A DNA stretch of 64,000 bases from Congeria kusceri. Lineage: Eukaryota; Mollusca; Bivalvia; Myida; Dreissenidae. The DNA is taken from positions 14,646,058-14,710,057 of the forward strand of contig CM051033.1 of assembly GCA_027627225.1 (NCBI GenBank), written 5' to 3'. Below the pieces are notes generated by a model. The model made no database searches. It saw only the letters and a list, made by a program, of their open reading frames with translations, and had not been told where the DNA came from. This document shows positions 45,790 to 56,904 of the stretch, piece by piece. The translations under genes and the position numbers were made by a program. How positions within the stretch are numbered: the first letter of the stretch is position 1; each line of letters opens with the position of its first letter.

Positions 45790-46772
45790 AGAATTGTCAC
45801 ATGAGTGACGGATATACCCCCACAAAATGGCCTTGTCAAAAAACTATGGCATCCATTCGAAAGAAACGGACAGAGAGAATGCTTTAATTTGTGAATTGTC
45901 AACAGTGTGATTGGAAAAATTAAATTTCAATAGGACCCATAACTCTGTCAACATTTAGTAGTTTGTAACAAAAGTTGATCTGTATTTTATGATGTTACAC
46001 CTATGTACCAAAAATAAGTTAAATATGTGCAGACTTTCATGAGTTACTGTCCATAATTTTCGGGAATTTAAGTCAAAAATGGGGGCCATAACTGTGTCAA
46101 AATTTAGTGGTTTGTAACCAAAGTCAAACTTGACCTGTATTTTATGATGCTACACATGTGTACCAATAATTATTTAAATATGTCAAGCCATTGTTGAGTT
46201 ATCGTCAGGAAACAATGCTTTTAGGGAATTTAAGTCAAATAAAGGTACTTAACTCTGTCAAAATTTAGTGGTTTGTAACCACCAAAGTCGAACTTGACCC
46301 GTATTTTATGACGCTACACATATATACCAAGAATTATTTGAACATGTCAAGCCATTCTTGAGTTATCATCCGAAAATCATGTTTTTCCGGAATTTTACGT
46401 CAAAAAAGGGCCATAACTCTGTCAAAATTTAGTGGTTTGTAACCAACATCGAACTTGCCCTCTATTGTATGATGTTACACATGTGTACCAAAAATTTTTG
46501 AATATGTCAAGCCTTTCTTGAGTTATCATCCAGAAACCATGTTTTTAGGGAATTTTAAATAAAAAAAGGGCCATAGCTCTGTCAAAATTTAGTGGTTTGT
46601 AACCAACATCGAACTTGCCCTCTGTTTTATGATGTTACACATGTGTACCAAAAATTATTTGAATATGTCGAGCCTTTCTTGAGTTATCATCCGGAAACCA
46701 AAAACCAACAGACCGACAAGCTCACTCCTATATACCCCCCCCCCCTCCTAAACTTCGTTTGTGGGGTATAAA
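45790..46772 (+). repeat. Dispersed module of ~160-bp units with terminal hairpins
   Basis: Starts at a hairpin GTCAC-atga-GTGAC (45796-45809) before gatatacccc. Five degenerate units follow (gtcaaaatttagtggtttg, near 45947, 46097, 46257, 46418 and 46576). It ends after gaccgac with the 8-bp hairpin TATACCCC/GGGGTATA (46731-46738 and 46763-46770). Confidence 0.75.
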
Positions 46773-47059
46773 CAGACAAAGAACGACTGAAGAAAGCACT
46801 CACATACTAATAGTAATAACAATTATTTTACATAAAATTGACAGTTTATCAAAACATGTCATGAACTGTCAACTTCTAACATTGGAGACATCATTTGTTC
46901 AAACCAATATATTGATAAAACGATGTATCATGTGAAGTATACACATAAAAATAAGGTAACATGTCATAAAACAAAACTTAAATCCTTTACAAAATAGTAT
47001 AATAAACCAAATTACAAGTTTAACTAACCATTATACAAATTTCACTTATGTGGATCTTA

Positions 47060-47550
47060 CACTGCAGCAAACAAAAGCTCTATGTTAAACAGTTATGCCC
47101 CTTATAGGTTAAAAACAATCTTTAAAATATCAATTTTACCATTTACCGGAAATGGCTAAAACTGCCAATAGTAGATAATTCAAGGGCCACAACTCCACAG
47201 TTCCTAGGGTAATTTGGTTGATTATCAAACTTAACCAAGATAGCATGCCCACAAAAATATTCATAAACTTTAGTGAAGATCGGATGAAAACTATTGAAAT
47301 TGGAGCGGAAAAGGCTAAAACTGCCAATAGTAGATAATTCAAGGGCCAAAAACTCCTCAATTCCTGGGGTGATTTGGCGGATTATCGAACTTGGCCAAGA
47401 TATGCCCACACACATTTTCATAAAGTTTGGTGAAAATCAAATCGGATGAAAACTGTTGGACTTAAGCAAGATGAAACAAAAACTGTCTTACAACCAACAG
47501 GCAGACTGACATTAGCAAACCAATATACCCCACCATCTTCAATGGGGGAC
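47060..47550 (+). repeat. Dispersed module of ~175-bp units with terminal hairpin
   Basis: Two tandem units share ggctaaaactgccaatagta, then gataattcaagggcc, then gatcggatgaaaact. The end is gcagactgac, then ataccccaccat and a small loop before atggggga (47521-47550). Related sequence is at 56905-57270. Confidence 0.7.
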
Positions 47551-47909
47551 AATAACGACAGTTATTTGAACTTTTAACTAAATTTCAACAAATTATGTAG
47601 TTTTCTCTTGAGATATACATTGCGCAATCTTTCATTAATAATTCGTAAGTGCACACAGATCTTCATTTGCAAAATGTTTACATTTTAATATCCTAATTTA
47701 AACATGCTTCAAATAAATATAAAAAATGTTAATGTTCAGAAGCCATTAATAACCTTTTAATCATTACACCCAACAATGAGCTTAGCTGAACGAGTCCCTT
47801 TATTCGCACAAATGTTTCTTTACTAGCAGTAAAAATGATCACAACTTGCATAGCTAAATCGAAAAAGAAACATTTAGAATCAAACTGTGAAATGTTCACT
47901 GAACTGAAC

Positions 47910-48527
47910 TAGATGTGTCACAGACACAGATGCCCCCACAATTCATGATTGGACACCGACAAAGGGCGTGTCGCCAACAATAATTTTTGCCTCCACAAAT
48001 TTATTTTCATATAAATTCAATAGTTGAAAAAAGGACAAGGGCCATACTTGTGCCAAAATTGGTTGCAGCCAAAATTCCTGTCTTAACAATCACCAACCTA
48101 TACTTAGTTCTGAAGTTACAAACGTTTCGAATATAAACTTTAGCCAGAAAATCTATGTAAGAAGGAGGCATAATTTTGACCAAATAGAATACAGTGTTTT
48201 ATGGAATGTTGCCCCTGACACTGGAGTTGATAAAAAAGGTATATTCCAATTTTCAAGTGAATAACTTATGTAGTTCTGCAATTTCAAAACTTTTGAATAA
48301 GTAAAAAGAGGCATAACTCTGTCAAAATACAAAACAGAGTTATAGGGAAAGTCGCCCCCTATATTGAAGTTGATGAAAAGGTATATTCCAATTTTCAAGT
48401 GAATAACTTGTGTAAATTTGAAGTTACAAGACTTTTAAATAAAAACTTTAACCAAATTTAGACGAGGACGCCGACGCCAAGGTAGTAGGAGAGCTCACCT
48501 ATTCTCTGAATAGTCAAGCTAACAATT
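47910..48527 (+). repeat. Dispersed module with hairpins at both ends
   Basis: Starts with TGTGTC-aca-GACACA (47914-47928) before gatgccccc. Units of the 'gtcaaaatacaaaacagag' type follow (also at 7780-8590). The end near 48490-48520 has ctattc-tct-gaatag inside agct...agct. Confidence 0.7.
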
Positions 48528-48598
48528 TTACTCATTGCTACACCAATAAATACTACAATAAATTTATCAACATATTCTTAATCTGAAAAAAAAAATTT

Positions 48599-48850
48599 GT
48601 CAACCATGTAAACTGTTCATCAACACTGTGTCAAATTATATCAAATTATTTTTGAAATAGTGTTATTTTAAAGCGTATCCTGGATTTTTAATGGTAACTT
48701 GCAAATATAATTACAAAATAAAAAAAATGTGTCAACCATGTAAACTGTTCATGAACACTGTGTCAAATTATATCAAAATATTTTTGAAATAGTGTTATTT
48801 TAAAGCGGATCCTGGATTTGTAATGGTAACTTGCAAATATAATTACATAA
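48599..48850. repeat. Tandem duplication, two ~130-bp units
   Basis: gtcaaccatgtaaactgttc starts at 48599 and again at 48731. Both units continue through gtgtcaaattatatcaaa to ggtaacttgcaaatataatt with few substitutions, so the duplication is recent. Confidence 0.9.
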
Positions 48851-48931
48851 GGACATAAGTGAGTAAGTAATTAAATATCTTCGGCTTGCAACATTGCCCA
48901 TATTTAAACAACAATAGCATGCATGTTTCCT

Positions 48932-49059
48932 TTAATAAATGCTATCTAAACAATCAAATGAATCAACGAGCAATAAATGTCCATAAATATCTTCATCATG
49001 CTTTTTCCTTTCATCATATGGCATCACCAGCACAAGCGATGTTCTGCGTACAGTCACGT
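48932..49059 (-). CDS. Candidate terminal exon of an unrecognised basic protein
   Basis: The acceptor is ttgttattttag just before 49059. The exon supplies 2 bases to a split codon, then 41 codons and a stop at 48932. The peptide includes VMPYDERKKHDEDIYG. It continues in phase from the exon at 49502-49555. No domain recognised. It could be the 3' end of the DUF7869-type gene (see 51482-51898) or a separate gene. Confidence 0.4.
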
Positions 49060-49501
49060 CTAAAATAACAAAATTGTATGACAATGTTAACATTAAATAA
49101 TTATCAAATCCTGTGCCCAGGGCCCAGGGGCTACCAATAATTTCCACTGGGCTACAATAATTTTAAATAACAAGCCTACCTGGCCACTAAAGCTGTTTCA
49201 TTTATCTGTATTAATTATTGTTTAATCTTTAAGTATTGCATACATAATAAACTATGTATTTTAATTAATTAATAGGATTAGTCTGATCATCTAGAGAACT
49301 AGTTTGATTGTCTTCCAGTTTACTGTGTGGTTCATCATCATGTAAAAAGTATTTGGGTTAGCCAGGCTACCAATGACAAATTATGGTAGTCCATTATCAT
49401 AATTATAAAATTTGTTCAGGACTATAATTAATTCATTATAACAATTATCAGAGCTTTTGGTAGGTTTATAAAAAAAAAGATTGCTAAAAGCATAAACACA
49501 C

Positions 49502-49555
49502 CAGCATATCTTCGCTTAGAATGGGATCTCTTTCTTCCGCCCTGACCTTGGTCTC
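49502..49555 (-). CDS. Candidate internal exon, very basic
   Basis: The 54-bp exon lies between acceptor aaaaatgcag and donor gtgtgt. In phase it reads DQGQGGRKRSHSKRRYA, a nuclear-localisation-like peptide. The single base left over at each splice (phase 1) matches both neighbouring candidate exons. Support is only splice-site and phase logic, so this is tentative. Confidence 0.4.
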
Positions 49556-50633
49556 CTGCATTTTTATCAAATGAAATGGTAGAACATATTGAGCATTATC
49601 ATCTCATAAATTAACACATTAAAACTTCTACGTTCGGATGTGACAGTGGGATAAAAAACAAGCTAGAGTTATCAATGAAATAAGTCACATTTGAGTTGAC
49701 TTGAAAATCTGGTAAATTGGTAACGATATACAATAAAATGGCCCAGGCGGATAAGAGGCTCTACTGGCCCAAAGATTGTCCAACAGGGCTACTTTTTAGA
49801 CCAGAACCGTCACTAAACAAGAGCTGCTTGTAAAACAGATATGCAATGGAATGGAACCATACATAAAAATTTAAATTTCTATCACTCAAGGATGAGTCTT
49901 GTGCGAAGTAGTTTACGAGTTGTGTAAATGGACTCAATGGTGTGACACACAATATGGACGAAATTACATAGCATAAGCGTACAAAACATTACATTCAAAG
50001 TAATAAACAACAAACAACACTCGGGCAACAACAAAAATGCTTTTTAGCACATAAGTAAAGCAATGTTTACTTCTTTTATCATTTTAACAATTTTACTCTT
50101 TGACATGAAATATTGGGAATATTTATTAAAGCTCAACTACAATGTTGTCACTGTTTTTCCAACAGCATCACAAAACAAAAATAGCTGATAACAGCATTAA
50201 TATCAAGCTTTAAGATCACATCTGCTTTATATTTTGTACTTTTATTTAACGGGGTGTATCAACGGAATATAAGGTATAATATTTTCAAAAATAATGTATA
50301 ATATTAAGGAGTATCTATTAAATAATTGCTTAAAATATAGGTGTAGTTTTTATTTTCAGACAGTAATTCGAACAACAATTTTTGGGGTATTGTCATTTTT
50401 ACAATTCCATCAACAATTTACTGATACTTGAAAACAAATAGCAGTGATAATTGGGATTATGTCTTGTTTTAATACTCGTCTATATTTATGGGAAATACCC
50501 TCGTTATGCCCCTTTAAGAATAAGGTGTCATATTGGTGTTTCCATTTACAAATCAAAATGCTTTCAACTAGAAAAATAACTTCGAAGGTTTTAATCAACT
50601 GTGCATATCCAAAACATTATTTCATTAACCTAC

Positions 50634-50700
50634 CTTTTTGTTTCTTAGAAACCCTGTGTCCAGAACCTTGCACTGCAACATTTCGCTTTTTAATCTGTAC
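50634..50700 (-). CDS. Candidate internal exon, basic
   Basis: The 67-bp exon lies between acceptor tacatttctag and donor gtaggt, reading VQIKKRNVAVQGSGHRVSKK then QK, and ending one base into a codon that the exon at 49502-49555 completes. Its start is phase 0, which would also fit a splice from inside the exon at 51482-51898 (cat|gtaaaa, end 51530). No domain recognised. Confidence 0.45.
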
Positions 50701-51481
50701 CTAGAAATGTACAATGCACAGCTTAAAATGTTTAATCGATACAATGTGTTATAGAAGCAAGATGCTGTTTTCGATGAACACACACGCCCCGGTTGGTGCT
50801 GGACGGCCCATTTGAATTATTTTAAGTCATAATTAGATCAAGGTCAAAGTGAGGCTGAATTATGGGTGGATTAGGAATGGTCATAAGCAACAAATGTGTA
50901 AGTATCGAAGTGATATAGGCGGTGTTGGTGCTAGAAGAAACGGTAAAATCTAGATAACCTTGTATGTACAGAATCACAAGACGGAACCACGGACAGGACT
51001 ATCACTATTTGCCTCCTGTATAAAGATGTCGAGGACATAAAAAGATACCTAAGAATTGTTACTGTTAATGGGATATGCAAGAATATACATTTATGCCATA
51101 ATAATAAAAGCAAACATTAGATCATGTAACTGTTGTAAAAAGCAATGTTATGGTATGAAATTCATAAAGACCATTGATGTAAACAGCAATGTCAGAGGAG
51201 ACAAATGTTGATAGACTGAGTAATGGAGTAGGTAATTACACAGGGGATTAAATGGACGCAGCGTATTTCTGTATCCACTGTGTAGTACATGTTTACAGAC
51301 TTATACGGCAAGGCCGAGATTAAAGAGGGCAGAGTGGGATCAAAGGCGGCAGGGCGGGGGTCGAGGGCAGCAGGGCGCTCCGCCCAATCATTAAGGCCTA
51401 GCTAGAGCACTTTAGACCATTGTTGTACAAGGTAGTATCAGAGTAGGCCATTCATAAAGACCAATGATATAAATGGTAATG

Positions 51482-51898
51482 TCAGAATATTTTTTTGAAC
51501 AGATGTTTTATATTATCAATTTGTTTTACATGTTTGTCAATGTCAATTTTGGTAAAATCAGGCTTCAATAAACCTGGATGTCCATTTGGCGTTTTAATCA
51601 GAAAGTTTCCATCCATTGCAGTCCATGGTTGCTGTTGTTGCCCCTTATAAAATACCTTAACCCCGCCATCAACACAAACAAATTTGTAATGCAATGGTTG
51701 TGTTATGTGCTGCACTTTATCTGGGTCAAGCCATGTTTTTATATCAAACATTTGAGTGACTCTTTCTGCACTCTTCAACACTTGTAAAAATTCATCAAAA
51801 TGTTCAACTTTGTTCGAATTTAAAAACCTTGAAACTTTACTAAATTTGGCATCTACATCTTCATGTGTATGGCCCACAATTAAGAAGGACATGTGAAC
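51482..51898 (-). CDS. DUF7869-type gene, C-terminal exon
   Basis: After acceptor tttcatttcag the exon opens with VHMSFLIVGHTHEDVDAKFS, the strongly conserved block of DUF7869-type proteins, which are common in molluscs and cnidarians and often thought to derive from transposons; their biochemical role is unknown to me. The His/Glu/Asp-rich GHTHEDVD and the ADN of the preceding exon resemble a metal-binding nuclease-like centre, but that is inference. The exon runs 138 codons to a TGA at 51482. It follows in phase 0 from 53379-53495. An alternative donor at 51530 could link it to downstream basic exons. Confidence 0.75.
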   Translation of the reverse strand, partial: VHMSFLIVGHTHEDVDAKFSKVSRFLNSNKVEHFDEFLQVLKSAERVTQMFDIKTWLDPDKVQHITQPLHYKFVCVDGGVKVFYKGQQQQPWTAMDGNFLIKTPNGHPGLLKPDFTKIDIDKHVKQIDNIKHLFKKIF

Positions 51899-52129
51899 CT
51901 GAAATGAAATATAATGATATATGAACAAAAATAAGTATACCAGACCAATCAAAACCTGTCAGCCAGAATGTCTGACAAAAACTGTGGGTGTCTGACAAAA
52001 TGTATCACATCTATTACACATATTTTATGGTAGTTTGACTTTTGTTAAATCAATTAGCAGTTATTTCTGCAACAATAAACATGGCAATTCCACAAAAACC
52101 AAATTATTCGAATGAAATGCATAAAAGTA

Positions 52130-52860
52130 ACTACTAAAAGAAATGAAGTTTCATTGCAATATCTCAATTTGCTCTATAGTTATACAGCGGAAGCTGTTTT
52201 TCTATTGTTAGTAACAGACACTTTGACCTTGATCCAACCCACCCAAGATGCAATCCCAATTCCCAAGCGAGGTCTAAATACCAGGTATCTAGTATGTCTG
52301 AAGTTTCTTTGCCATAGCTCAATTCATTCTGGAGTATATGATCGTTTTCCTATTTTTAGTAATGCAGACCTTGACCCCACCCACCCCAGATGCAATCCCA
52401 AGCGAGGTCTCAATATACGGTATCTATGTATAACCGATAGCCTCGTTATCATTATACTCACAATATGTATTTTTCACATTTACTCATGTTGTCATGTTAT
52501 CATGAACTGAGTTTTTCTGAAATAAACTTAAACTTGTATAAAGTATCATTGCAATAGCTCAATTTGTTCTCAAGGTAATGAGCGGAAACAGTCTTTCTAG
52601 TTTTTATAATGGTGGCCTTGAACCCACCCACTCCAAATGCAATACCAAGCGAGGTATAAATATAAGGTATCAACATGTATATATAAAGTTTCAATACAAT
52701 AGCTCAATTTGTTCCTAGAAATTATTCCCACAAACATTTCCATTTTGTTTGGTAAAGATCAGAAGAAACTGTTGAGAGCAGAAACGAAAGTGGTCTACAG
52801 ACTGACCGACATTAGCAAACCAATATACCCGCCATCTTTGATGGGTGGGGGGGCATAATT
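52130..52860 (+). repeat. Dispersed module 'caagcgaggtct', with terminal hairpin
   Basis: Three to four units with 'caatcccaagcgaggtct', then 'gaagtttcattgcaatagctc', in intron sequence of the DUF7869-type gene. It ends after actgaccgac in a hairpin (cccgccatc, ttt, gatgggtggg; 52828-52848). Frames reading through are repeat translation. Confidence 0.75.
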
Positions 52861-53378
52861 AACTGTATTCACTATGTTTTACAAAATAATTGAATAATAA
52901 TCAATTATTAAATGATGTATGTATATTTCGAGTATGTGGTTTACGTGATACAAATTATGGTGTCCAACAGTTGATTTAGAGGTTTCGCATAGTCTAGTAT
53001 ACTGTTCAAAGTTACAACCATGTTTTATTTAGCATTGTGTAAGATAACAATGTGCAAAATCTTAAAAGATAGAAGAAAAATTTTTTTATTCATTATATCT
53101 AAACAAACAGAAAACTTGATTTGGATGAAACAATTTTTTAATCAAGCATAGCATCATATAAACACAATTAAGTGACAGAATCAATGTAAAAACTATATTT
53201 CCAAGAGCATTTTAAGACTCATGGATCACAAAATGAACTTTCATTAATCAGACATTACACATGTATAAAAATTAAAAATTTAACTTAAGAAACATGTTAT
53301 GTATCACTGTAACATTCACTTACACTGTTTAGTAGTTATGTCTCATATGAAATGCTAAGGAAGACTGATTACACTCAC

Positions 53379-53495
53379 CTCACTGAAAATCCGTTCTGCA
53401 ACTAACAATTCCAGAAAGAGAAATACATATCGGTTTTAGTTTTCCCTCAAACAGTTGTCGGCTTGAAGATATAAAATTGGCGGCAGAAAATTGTT
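53379..53495 (-). pseudogene. DUF7869-type gene, conserved exon with in-frame TAA
   Basis: The 39-codon exon has a good acceptor (tttgtcattccag) and donor (gtgagt) and phase 0 at both ends. It reads NNFLPPILYLQADNCLREN, then TAA at 53438-53436, then NRYVFLFLELLVAERIFSE. The family motif is DNxxRENKNRY, so the stop replaces the expected Lys; AAA or AAG to TAA/TAG is one change for AAA to TAA. Every other residue of the motif is kept. This is therefore a recently broken gene, a polymorphic null allele, a sequencing error, or recoding. The stop would remove the conserved GHTHEDVD block encoded downstream. Confidence 0.75.
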
Positions 53496-53799
53496 CTGGA
53501 ATGACAAATTTACAAAATAATGTTTAACTCTCAAACAAGACTTCTAACAGTATGTCCGAGGAAAAAGGAAAATGTGCATCTTTGCCATTTACAAGCATAT
53601 AAATATTTATAAACCTAAATTGTGTATTTGTTTTTGCATGTTCCAGATTTCCTTGGCCAGACAGACAGATGGGAAAAGTGTAAACCTGTAGTCCCATGGG
53701 AATTAAAATTACTTAAATCTGTTTTATGTCAACAAACTCATTAAACTTAATAAGCACTGTCAATCTATAGGGCATTCTTTGCTTAATGATTCATGAACA

Positions 53800-54876
53800 A
53801 ACAAGAGATGTTTGTAAAACATGTATGTCACCCGACTTGCAGACAAGTTGTGAATATGTGCAATTGTTAAGATTTTTTTTAAATATGCAATCCCAAGCGA
53901 GGTCTCGATATATGGTATCTATGTATGAAGTTTCATTAAAATATCTCGATGCGTTCTCAAGTTATTGAGCAGAAACCGTTTTTCTACTCTTAGTAATGGT
54001 GACCTTGACCCCACCCACCCCATATAAAATCCCAAGAGAGGTCTCAATATAAGGTATATAAGTATGAAGTTTCATTAAAATATCTCAATGCGTTCTCAAG
54101 TTATTGAGCTGAAACTGGTTTTCTATTTTTAGCAATGGTGACCTTGACCCCCACCCACCCCATATGCAATCTCAAGCGAGGTCTCGATATAAGGTATATT
54201 TGTATGAAGTTTCATTAAAATATATTGATGCGTTCCCAAGATATTATGTTGAAACCGTTTTTTTCTATTTTTAGTAATGCTGACCTTGACCCCACCAACC
54301 CCATATGCAATCCCAAGCGAGGTCTAAATATAAGGTATCTTTGTATGAAGTGTCATTAAAATATCTCGATGTGTTCTCAAGTTATGGAGCGGAGACCGTT
54401 GTTCTGTTTTTAGTAATGGTGACCTTGACCATGACCCCCCACACACCCCATATGCAATCCCAACCAAGGTCTCAATATAAGGTATCTATGTATGTAGTTT
54501 CATTAAAACATCTCGATGCGTTCTCAAGTTATTGAGCAGAAACCGTTTTTCTATTTTTAGTAATGGTGACCTTGACCTTGATCCCAACCACCCCATATGC
54601 AATCCAATGTGAGGTCTCGATGTAAGGTATCTATGTATAAAGTTTCATTAAAGTTATTGAGGGGAAACCGTTTTTACATTTTTAGCAACGGTGACCTTGA
54701 CCTCTGACCTCAAAATTTATAGGGTTCTTCCTTTCTTCCCAAGTAACCAGCGGACTAACTTTCATGATCGTAGGTCAAAGCGTTCTCAAGATATCGTGCG
54801 GAATCGAAATGGTCTACGGACCGACCGACCGACAGATGCAAAGCAAGATACCCCAACTTCTTCAAAGGGGAATATA
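53800..54876 (+). repeat. Dispersed module, ~135-bp units with hairpins at both ends
   Basis: Starts with ATGTTT-gta-AAACAT (53808-53822) before gtatgtca. About seven units follow: caatcccaagcgaggtctc, then gaagtttcattaaaatatct, then gttctcaagttattgagc, then gtgaccttgacccc. The end is gaccgaccgaccgac, then CCCC (54851-54854) and GGGG (54867-54870) around a short loop, then aatataa. Confidence 0.85.
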
Positions 54877-55027
54877 ATAATCAGTTTCCTAGTAATGGAT
54901 ACGATAGAGCATTTGATAAAAATAAAACACCTACCCACCTCATAATAGATTATACATAATGAAATTTCTTTTTTTTTCCACTTATTTTTATATTTATGTT
55001 AAAATATACAATTTGAACACAACTTAC

Positions 55028-55229
55028 ATTTGCATTTGCTTGACGTAGTAACTCTTGAAGAATGATGTTAATTGTCAAATTTGGATCATGAGGATATTCT
55101 CCAATGTCCACATAGGCATGAAATCCGCCATGTCCGTGACTCAACACTCCTGTTACATGGGTATGGTGTAGATCCACTGGATTAAGGTTCTGTAATTTAT
55201 ACAAATCAATTTCAAAAACAGCCTTCATT
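55028..55229 (-). CDS. DUF7869-type gene, upstream exon
   Basis: The exon encodes 67 codons after one leading base: MKAVFEIDLYKLQNLNP, then HVTGVLSHGHGGFHAYVDIG, then LTINIILQELLRQANAN. The donor is gtaagt at 55027-55022 and the end is phase 0, joining cleanly to 53495. HVTGVLxHGxG followed by a 'nxTi..LLxe' helix is the part of DUF7869 proteins that precedes the ADNCxREN exon. The 5' acceptor (ggggtcag) is weak, but its phase matches the donor of 58351-58464. The expected intermediate segment with the DGMDQ-like motif was not found, so an exon may be missing or diverged. Confidence 0.7.
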
Positions 55230-55299
55230 CTGACCCCATGATAAGGCCACCATGCAAATAGAATTAAACGTCGCTATTGTTTTACTCATTAAAGAATTA

Positions 55300-56195
55300 A
55301 GGAATAAAACAATAGGGTCAAAGTGGCCCTGGGTCGCTCAACTGAGTGTAATGAATCATTTATATAATGGTTTGTAAAACTTTTTAAGTGTTCATGTTCA
55401 GAGGTGAAGTAAAAGTTGGCAACTGACGTCAATGAAGGACCACTGACAGCCATGTTTTAGTGTACCCAAATCATTTGAAGGAATTTGGTAGATTGTAATC
55501 ATACAGGAAACATTTTGTGTGTGTAAAAATTTCAAAATCCTGCTAGTGGCTGTAGAATATTCAGTTTTTATTAAAACCATAAAAGGAAAACTACTCCCCT
55601 GGCAGCCATGTTTTGTGTGTTGTTTTTTTAAATCATAATAAATTGAAGAAGTTTGGTAGAGGATCACCAAAGGAACAATTCTGTACAATAAGTTTGAAAT
55701 CCACCCAGTGAAGAAGATTTTCAAAGTTTTCAATATAGTTATTTAAGGAAAAATGGCCATGCCCTCAGCCATGTTTTTAACGAATCAAAATAATTTGAAT
55801 TTCTTTCGGTAGTGGACCACCCAAAGATAATTGCTGTGAAATTATTTGGATATCCAACCTGTGGTTACTAACAAGAAGATGTTTATCAAAATAATTTGAA
55901 GTGTTTTGGTAGATAGTCACCCAAGGAACATTTCTGTGAAATTATTTCCAACCTGTGGTTACTGAAAAGAAGATTTTTAAAGTTCACAATATAGTCATAT
56001 AAGAAAAAAGGCCCCGACCCCTGGCCGCCATGTTTTTAAACGTATCTAAATAATTTGAAGAATTTGTGGAGGGTCACCTAATGATCATTTCTGTGGAATC
56101 ATTTCGAATCCATCCAGTGGTTACTGACAAGAGGTTTTTTAAACGCCGGACGGTGACTGACCAGAATAGCTCACCCTTTGTTCTCAGGTGAGTTA
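55300..56195 (+). repeat. Dispersed module ending in an AGCTCACC palindrome
   Basis: Begins with 'gggtcaaagtggccctgggtcgctca' type sequence (in two parts: gtcaaagtggccctggg, then tcgctcaactgag). About five ~170-bp units with ggcagccatgtttt, ttggtagattgtaatc-like and ggaacatttctgtg phrases follow. The end is agctcacc (56168-56175) and ggtgagt (56187-56193). It lies in the intron upstream of the exon at 55028-55229. Confidence 0.7.
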
Positions 56196-56440
56196 AAAAA
56201 CTGATGAACAACATATATCATATTATATGAAAGCATTCAGAGCTAAATATACCAAAGAATCGCCACATCTTAGTTTTCCCAAAAAATCACATGTACTAGT
56301 AACACCTGGTGAAAATTGAGTCATACATAACTGTATTTTAATATGTTGTAGCACAAACAGTACAAGTAAAATACATATATCTATCTCTATTTTTAATTAG
56401 ATGGTTGTAGAAGATGCATTTCCATATATATAACAAAACT

Positions 56441-56474
56441 ATATGTAACAAAACTGAAAACACGTCGCATGGGT
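56441..56474 (-). repeat. Inverted repeat arm next to the ribozyme, left
   Basis: atatgtaacaaaactgaaaa then cac and cgcatgggt matches, in reverse complement, 56690-56723 over 34 bp with few mismatches. Confidence 0.8.
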
Positions 56475-56494
56475 TAAACAAATTGCATTTATTT

Positions 56495-56536
56495 GAAATA
56501 TGTCTACCGGTTTCGCCAAGCTCATCAGGGCATATC
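56495..56536 (-). ncRNA. Candidate minimal type I hammerhead ribozyme
   Basis: The two invariant core strands are present in order on the minus strand: CTGATGAG (56528-56521) and CGAAAC (56515-56510). Stem II is two pairs (GC/GC) around ttg. Stem III is the self-complementary ACCGGT without a loop, so it should work best as a dimer. Then UA precedes the predicted cut between 56505 and 56504. Stem I pairs gatatgcc (56536-56529) with gacatattt (56504-56496): seven Watson-Crick or wobble pairs and one C-A mismatch. Minimal type I hammerheads with tiny stem III are known from Penelope-like elements and animal retrozymes. The flanks form an inverted repeat, which fits a decayed Penelope-type terminal repeat. 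Self-cleavage is untested. Confidence 0.7.
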
Positions 56537-56689
56537 ACACATAAATAATAACGTCAAAATTGTCAAAGTAACGACGTCATTTATCAACGTCATTTCTATT
56601 ATTACTTCAAATGTCACAAATATGATAAGAAATTTAAAAACAGCTTAAATAAATAAATGAATTGTTGTTCTTTAGCTAACCTTTTTTTT

Positions 56690-56723
56690 ACCCATGTGTG
56701 GTGTTTTCAGTTTTGTTATATAT
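56690..56723 (+). repeat. Inverted repeat arm next to the ribozyme, right
   Basis: acccatgtgtggtgttttcag then ttttgttatatat is the second, opposite-oriented copy of the sequence downstream of the ribozyme. The arms enclose 215 bp that include the ribozyme and a cluster of acgtca/tgacgt motifs. Confidence 0.8.
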
Positions 56724-56904
56724 TGAATTCCTAATCCGGATTCACTTTAAACTATATATATATTGTCTGGCCAGTATAAATAAAACTTTCTTGACATTTG
56801 CACTCTTACAGGCTGGGACAGAAAAAATCTTTATCTTAGCATATGCCTTCAAAAGCAGGCTTGTAGTGGGAGCAAATCGCCTTTTACCTCCGATTTACTA
56901 CACA

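Noticed and set aside
55398..55733. 111-codon minus-strand frame within the intron
   Set aside because: Antisense reading of a degenerate dispersed module.
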